A stretch of DNA of 64,000 nt from Pycnococcus provasolii. Taxonomy: Eukaryota; Chlorophyta; Pseudoscourfieldiophyceae; Pseudoscourfieldiales; Pycnococcaceae. Shown one piece after another: positions 62,020 through 64,000 of this stretch. The position numbers and the translations under genes are program-made. The notes below the pieces were generated by a model. The model did no database searches and was not told the origin of the DNA. It worked only from the letters and a program-made list of their open reading frames with translations. The first letter of the stretch is position 1; every line of letters starts with the position of its first letter. Location of the stretch: NCBI GenBank assembly GCA_938743325.2, contig OW568891.1:434001-498000 (forward strand), given 5' to 3'.

Positions 62020-64000
62020 ATGCCCGCTGTCATGTCCGCTCATCATCAGCAGAAGAAGAAGAAGTCGTCCCGTCCGTCTCAGAATCCGCCTCCAAGGAGT
62101 AGTATGATGTGCCTCACTCCCGAAGTGTGTGCTGACTGCGTGTTTGTGCTTCATCGTCGTCGAAGAAGTTCTCCTTCTGCTTCTTCTGCTTCTGCTTCGG
62201 AGGCATCCGGTGATGATATCCCTTCATCTGAATCATCTTTCGGTTCCAAGAGTCGTTCCGCGTCTCGGTGGTCACCTAAGCCATGCTTGGTTTTGCATCT
62301 CTCTTTAGCACACGCCGGTGTGTCATCCTCAACCTCCTCAGACACTCCCGGCCTTTCCTCTGATCTAATTTCTCAATGTTACGCGTGTGCATTCGCTGAC
62401 TCGTCATCATCTTCTTCATCACCTTCATCAGTGGACGACGCGTCGTCGCCGTACGTCTCCGACGCCAACGCGCCGTTCGCTTTTGTCGCGCGCGCATTTC
62501 CAGACGGAAGTCGAACCATCGCTTTCTGCAGACGCATCGCCGTCGACGGAAACGCCGCCGCGGACGTCGCCATCGTACTGCTGTCGGGACTGCCGTGGAG
62601 AGATACGTTCGTCGCAGCTATCGACGACGTCGTGCCCGCGGTGGCGAGGTGCGCCGCCGCTGGACGAACGATGCCTGAAACGCTCGAGGAGGCGGACGGA
62701 GACGCGGCGGAACGACTGCGAAGTGCACTCGCGCCTGCACGACGGCGCGAGTTCAGACCTGGCGTCACGCTCGCTAGACACCTGCCTCCGGCGCCGAAGG
62801 AAAGCTGGAGGTGGAGCTCCGTGCTAGACGCGGGACAGCCAAGCCTCTCGGCGTGGCTATTCCCGCTGTGCGACGTCACCGTCAAGGGCGGGCCTGTCCC
62901 GAGCGCGATGCCTGGCTCAGCCTTGCGAGAACGCATCACAGACGTCCTGCACGTCTTCTCCGCCATGCTGCAGGAACGCCGCATCGTCGTGGTTGCCGAC
63001 TCGGTGCCAAGCACGGCGAACGCCGTTGCAAGCCTCGTCGCGTGCATGTATCCCATGAGATGGCAAGGCCTGCTCTTTCCCATCGTGCCGCCGAGTCAGA
63101 CGGATGTGCTGTACGGCTCGATGCCGTACATTGCAGGTGTGCACGCCAACCTGTTCGACAAGCTCATTGCTATGGGACCTGACGTAGGTGAACTCGTGCT
63201 GCTCGACTTGCGACGATCTTCCGAGAGCGAGGCTCGGCTTACGATCATCAACACGTCAGACGACGCCATTGCGGACGAAATGAGACAAAGTGAGGAGGAC
63301 GTCGAGGCGTTCGTAGACTTCGACCCGAACGACTTTGCGGGAAGCCTGCCGAAGCGTCGTCGCGAAGAGCTTGAGGAGGCGCTCGTTTATTTGATGGAGA
63401 AGCCTGAGACGCGGTACAAGGACGAGCTTGCTCTGCACGGCTTTCTGCGCTTCTTCGTCGGGTGCTTCGCGAGCATGCCGCGGCACTTCATGAGAGAGGC
63501 ACCCAAGGGAGGCTGTCATCCAGACCATGCCATCATCGTGGGACCGTCTCTGTGGTACGATCATCGCGCATTTCTTTCGGACACGATCAGCAGCCGCCGC
63601 GAGCGCGCCTTCTTCCTGCTGCTGCGCCAAACGACGCACTTCGCGACATTCATTCAGGAGAGTCTCGAGGGCACGTGCCGCAACAACGCGTCGAAGGGCT
63701 ACGGCGGCATGTTCGAGTACATCGCGAGGCGCAAGGAGAATGGCCGTCGCGGTAGCTACACGGAGATGCTCAAACAAGGCTTGCAGCGAGCGAGCTTCTT
63801 TGCCGAATCCATGCGATCGGTTCGACGAGCTTACACGACAGGAATGTCCGGTGTTGGCAGTGGTGGTAGCGGCCAATCTAGCGGCCAATCCACGCCCACG
63901 CGCATACGCCGTGCAATGTCCACGGATTCTGTGGAAAGTACATCTGCCGCAGGTTCGGACAAGTCTCTGGACCTGTGCGAGAATTGGCATGATCCTGTTG
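62020..64000 (+). CDS. DENN-domain protein (3'-partial)
   Basis: The frame opens after an in-frame TGA at 62,011, starts at ATG 62,020 (or 62,032) and runs 660 codons to the window edge without a stop. After a Ser-rich N-terminus come the three DENN modules: uDENN (about 145-170: FAFVARAFPDGSRTIAFCRR), central DENN (about 275-390: LSAWLFPLCDVTVKGG, DVLHVFSAMLQERRIVVVAD, LVACMYPMRWQGLLFPIVPP, YIAGVHANLFDKL) and dDENN (about 450-560: ELALHGFLRFFVGCFASM, FLLLRQTTHFATFIQESL). The order and the L-x-E-R-R-I and P-F-x-x-G-V/I-type motifs fit Rab guanine-nucleotide exchange factors of the DENN family, which set Rab identity on endosomal or Golgi membranes. Which subfamily cannot be told without the C-terminus. 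Confidence 0.88.
   Translation, partial: MPAVMSAHHQQKKKKSSRPSQNPPPRSSMMCLTPEVCADCVFVLHRRRRSSPSASSASASEASGDDIPSSESSFGSKSRSASRWSPKPCLVLHLSLAHAGVSSSTSSDTPGLSSDLISQCYACAFADSSSSSSSPSSVDDASSPYVSDANAPFAFVARAFPDGSRTIAFCRRIAVDGNAAADVAIVLLSGLPWRDTFVAAIDDVVPAVARCAAAGRTMPETLEEADGDAAERLRSALAPARRREFRPGVTLARHLPPAPKESWRWSSVLDAGQPSLSAWLFPLCDVTVKGGPVPSAMPGSALRERITDVLHVFSAMLQERRIVVVADSVPSTANAVASLVACMYPMRWQGLLFPIVPPSQTDVLYGSMPYIAGVHANLFDKLIAMGPDVGELVLLDLRRSSESEARLTIINTSDDAIADEMRQSEEDVEAFVDFDPNDFAGSLPKRRREELEEALVYLMEKPETRYKDELALHGFLRFFVGCFASMPRHFMREAPKGGCHPDHAIIVGPSLWYDHRAFLSDTISSRRERAFFLLLRQTTHFATFIQESLEGTCRNNASKGYGGMFEYIARRKENGRRGSYTEMLKQGLQRASFFAESMRSVRRAYTTGMSGVGSGGSGQSSGQSTPTRIRRAMSTDSVESTSAAGSDKSLDLCENWHDPV

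Noticed and set aside
1-64000. CRISPR arrays, bacterial operons, Shine-Dalgarno sites, phage genes
   Set aside because: None seen; gene structure, intron and domain content are eukaryotic. The tandem repeats present are coding minisatellites or microsatellites.
1-64000. tRNA or rRNA genes
   Set aside because: By eye I found no cloverleaf with A and B boxes or rRNA-like stretch in the spacers; a tRNAscan-type search would be needed to exclude them.

Overview
The window is nuclear DNA of a microbial eukaryote, most plausibly a photosynthetic green alga. Reasons seen in the sequence: long, mostly intronless genes on both strands; one clear GT-AG spliceosomal intron (in ABCE1); very long SPPP-type polyproline rods of the kind found in algal wall and membrane proteins; several N-termini that look like plastid transit peptides; an octotricopeptide-like RAP protein; a plant-type BIG/UBR4 ligase; and the motif TGTAA, the usual chlorophyte polyadenylation signal, 20-90 bases after several stop codons. 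Interstitial TTAGGG-type telomeric tracts occur in several spacers. The species cannot be named from the window.

Layout. 1-10.5 kb: the end of an unknown gene, a secreted glycosyltransferase-like gene (minus), an SHPRH-type SNF2/PHD/RING helicase (plus), an island of gene fragments at 7.8-8.95 kb, and an unknown 490-codon gene. 10.5-25.4 kb: one giant minus-strand gene for a BIG/UBR4-type N-recognin of about 4,960 residues. 25.4-26.7 kb: an island with a broken, oxygenase-like fossil. 26.7-32.7 kb: a polyproline-rod multi-pass membrane protein and a four-helix membrane protein. 32,833-38,305: a complete-looking P-superfamily DNA transposon of 5,473 bp with inverted repeats, a 7-bp target duplication and two convergent ORFs. 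38.4-39.3 kb: a second broken fossil. 39.4-45.7 kb: a mitochondrial-carrier protein, a truncated bestrophin-like gene, ABCE1 (two exons) and a somatomedin-B-like secreted protein. 46.4-53 kb: two paralogous CCCH zinc-finger genes that flank a GcvT/IBA57-like gene. 53-64 kb: a ubiquitin-like protein, an OPR/RAP protein, a small secreted protein, an SRA-YDG protein, an NTF2-like plastid protein, a manganese-type CDF transporter and a DENN-domain protein that runs off the right edge.

The host genes are unrelated housekeeping and regulatory genes with no sign of an operon or shared pathway. The most unusual object is the P-type transposon. Its plus-strand ORF is a full RNase-H/GTP-binding-insertion transposase. 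Its minus-strand ORF has a homeodomain-like N-terminus and a stretch resembling a eukaryotic transposase tail, suggesting a two-protein machine. The second new signal is a 12-bp core, GGGATCCCGGTC, found in four non-genic islands and in three of them lying 25-60 bases before an ATG.
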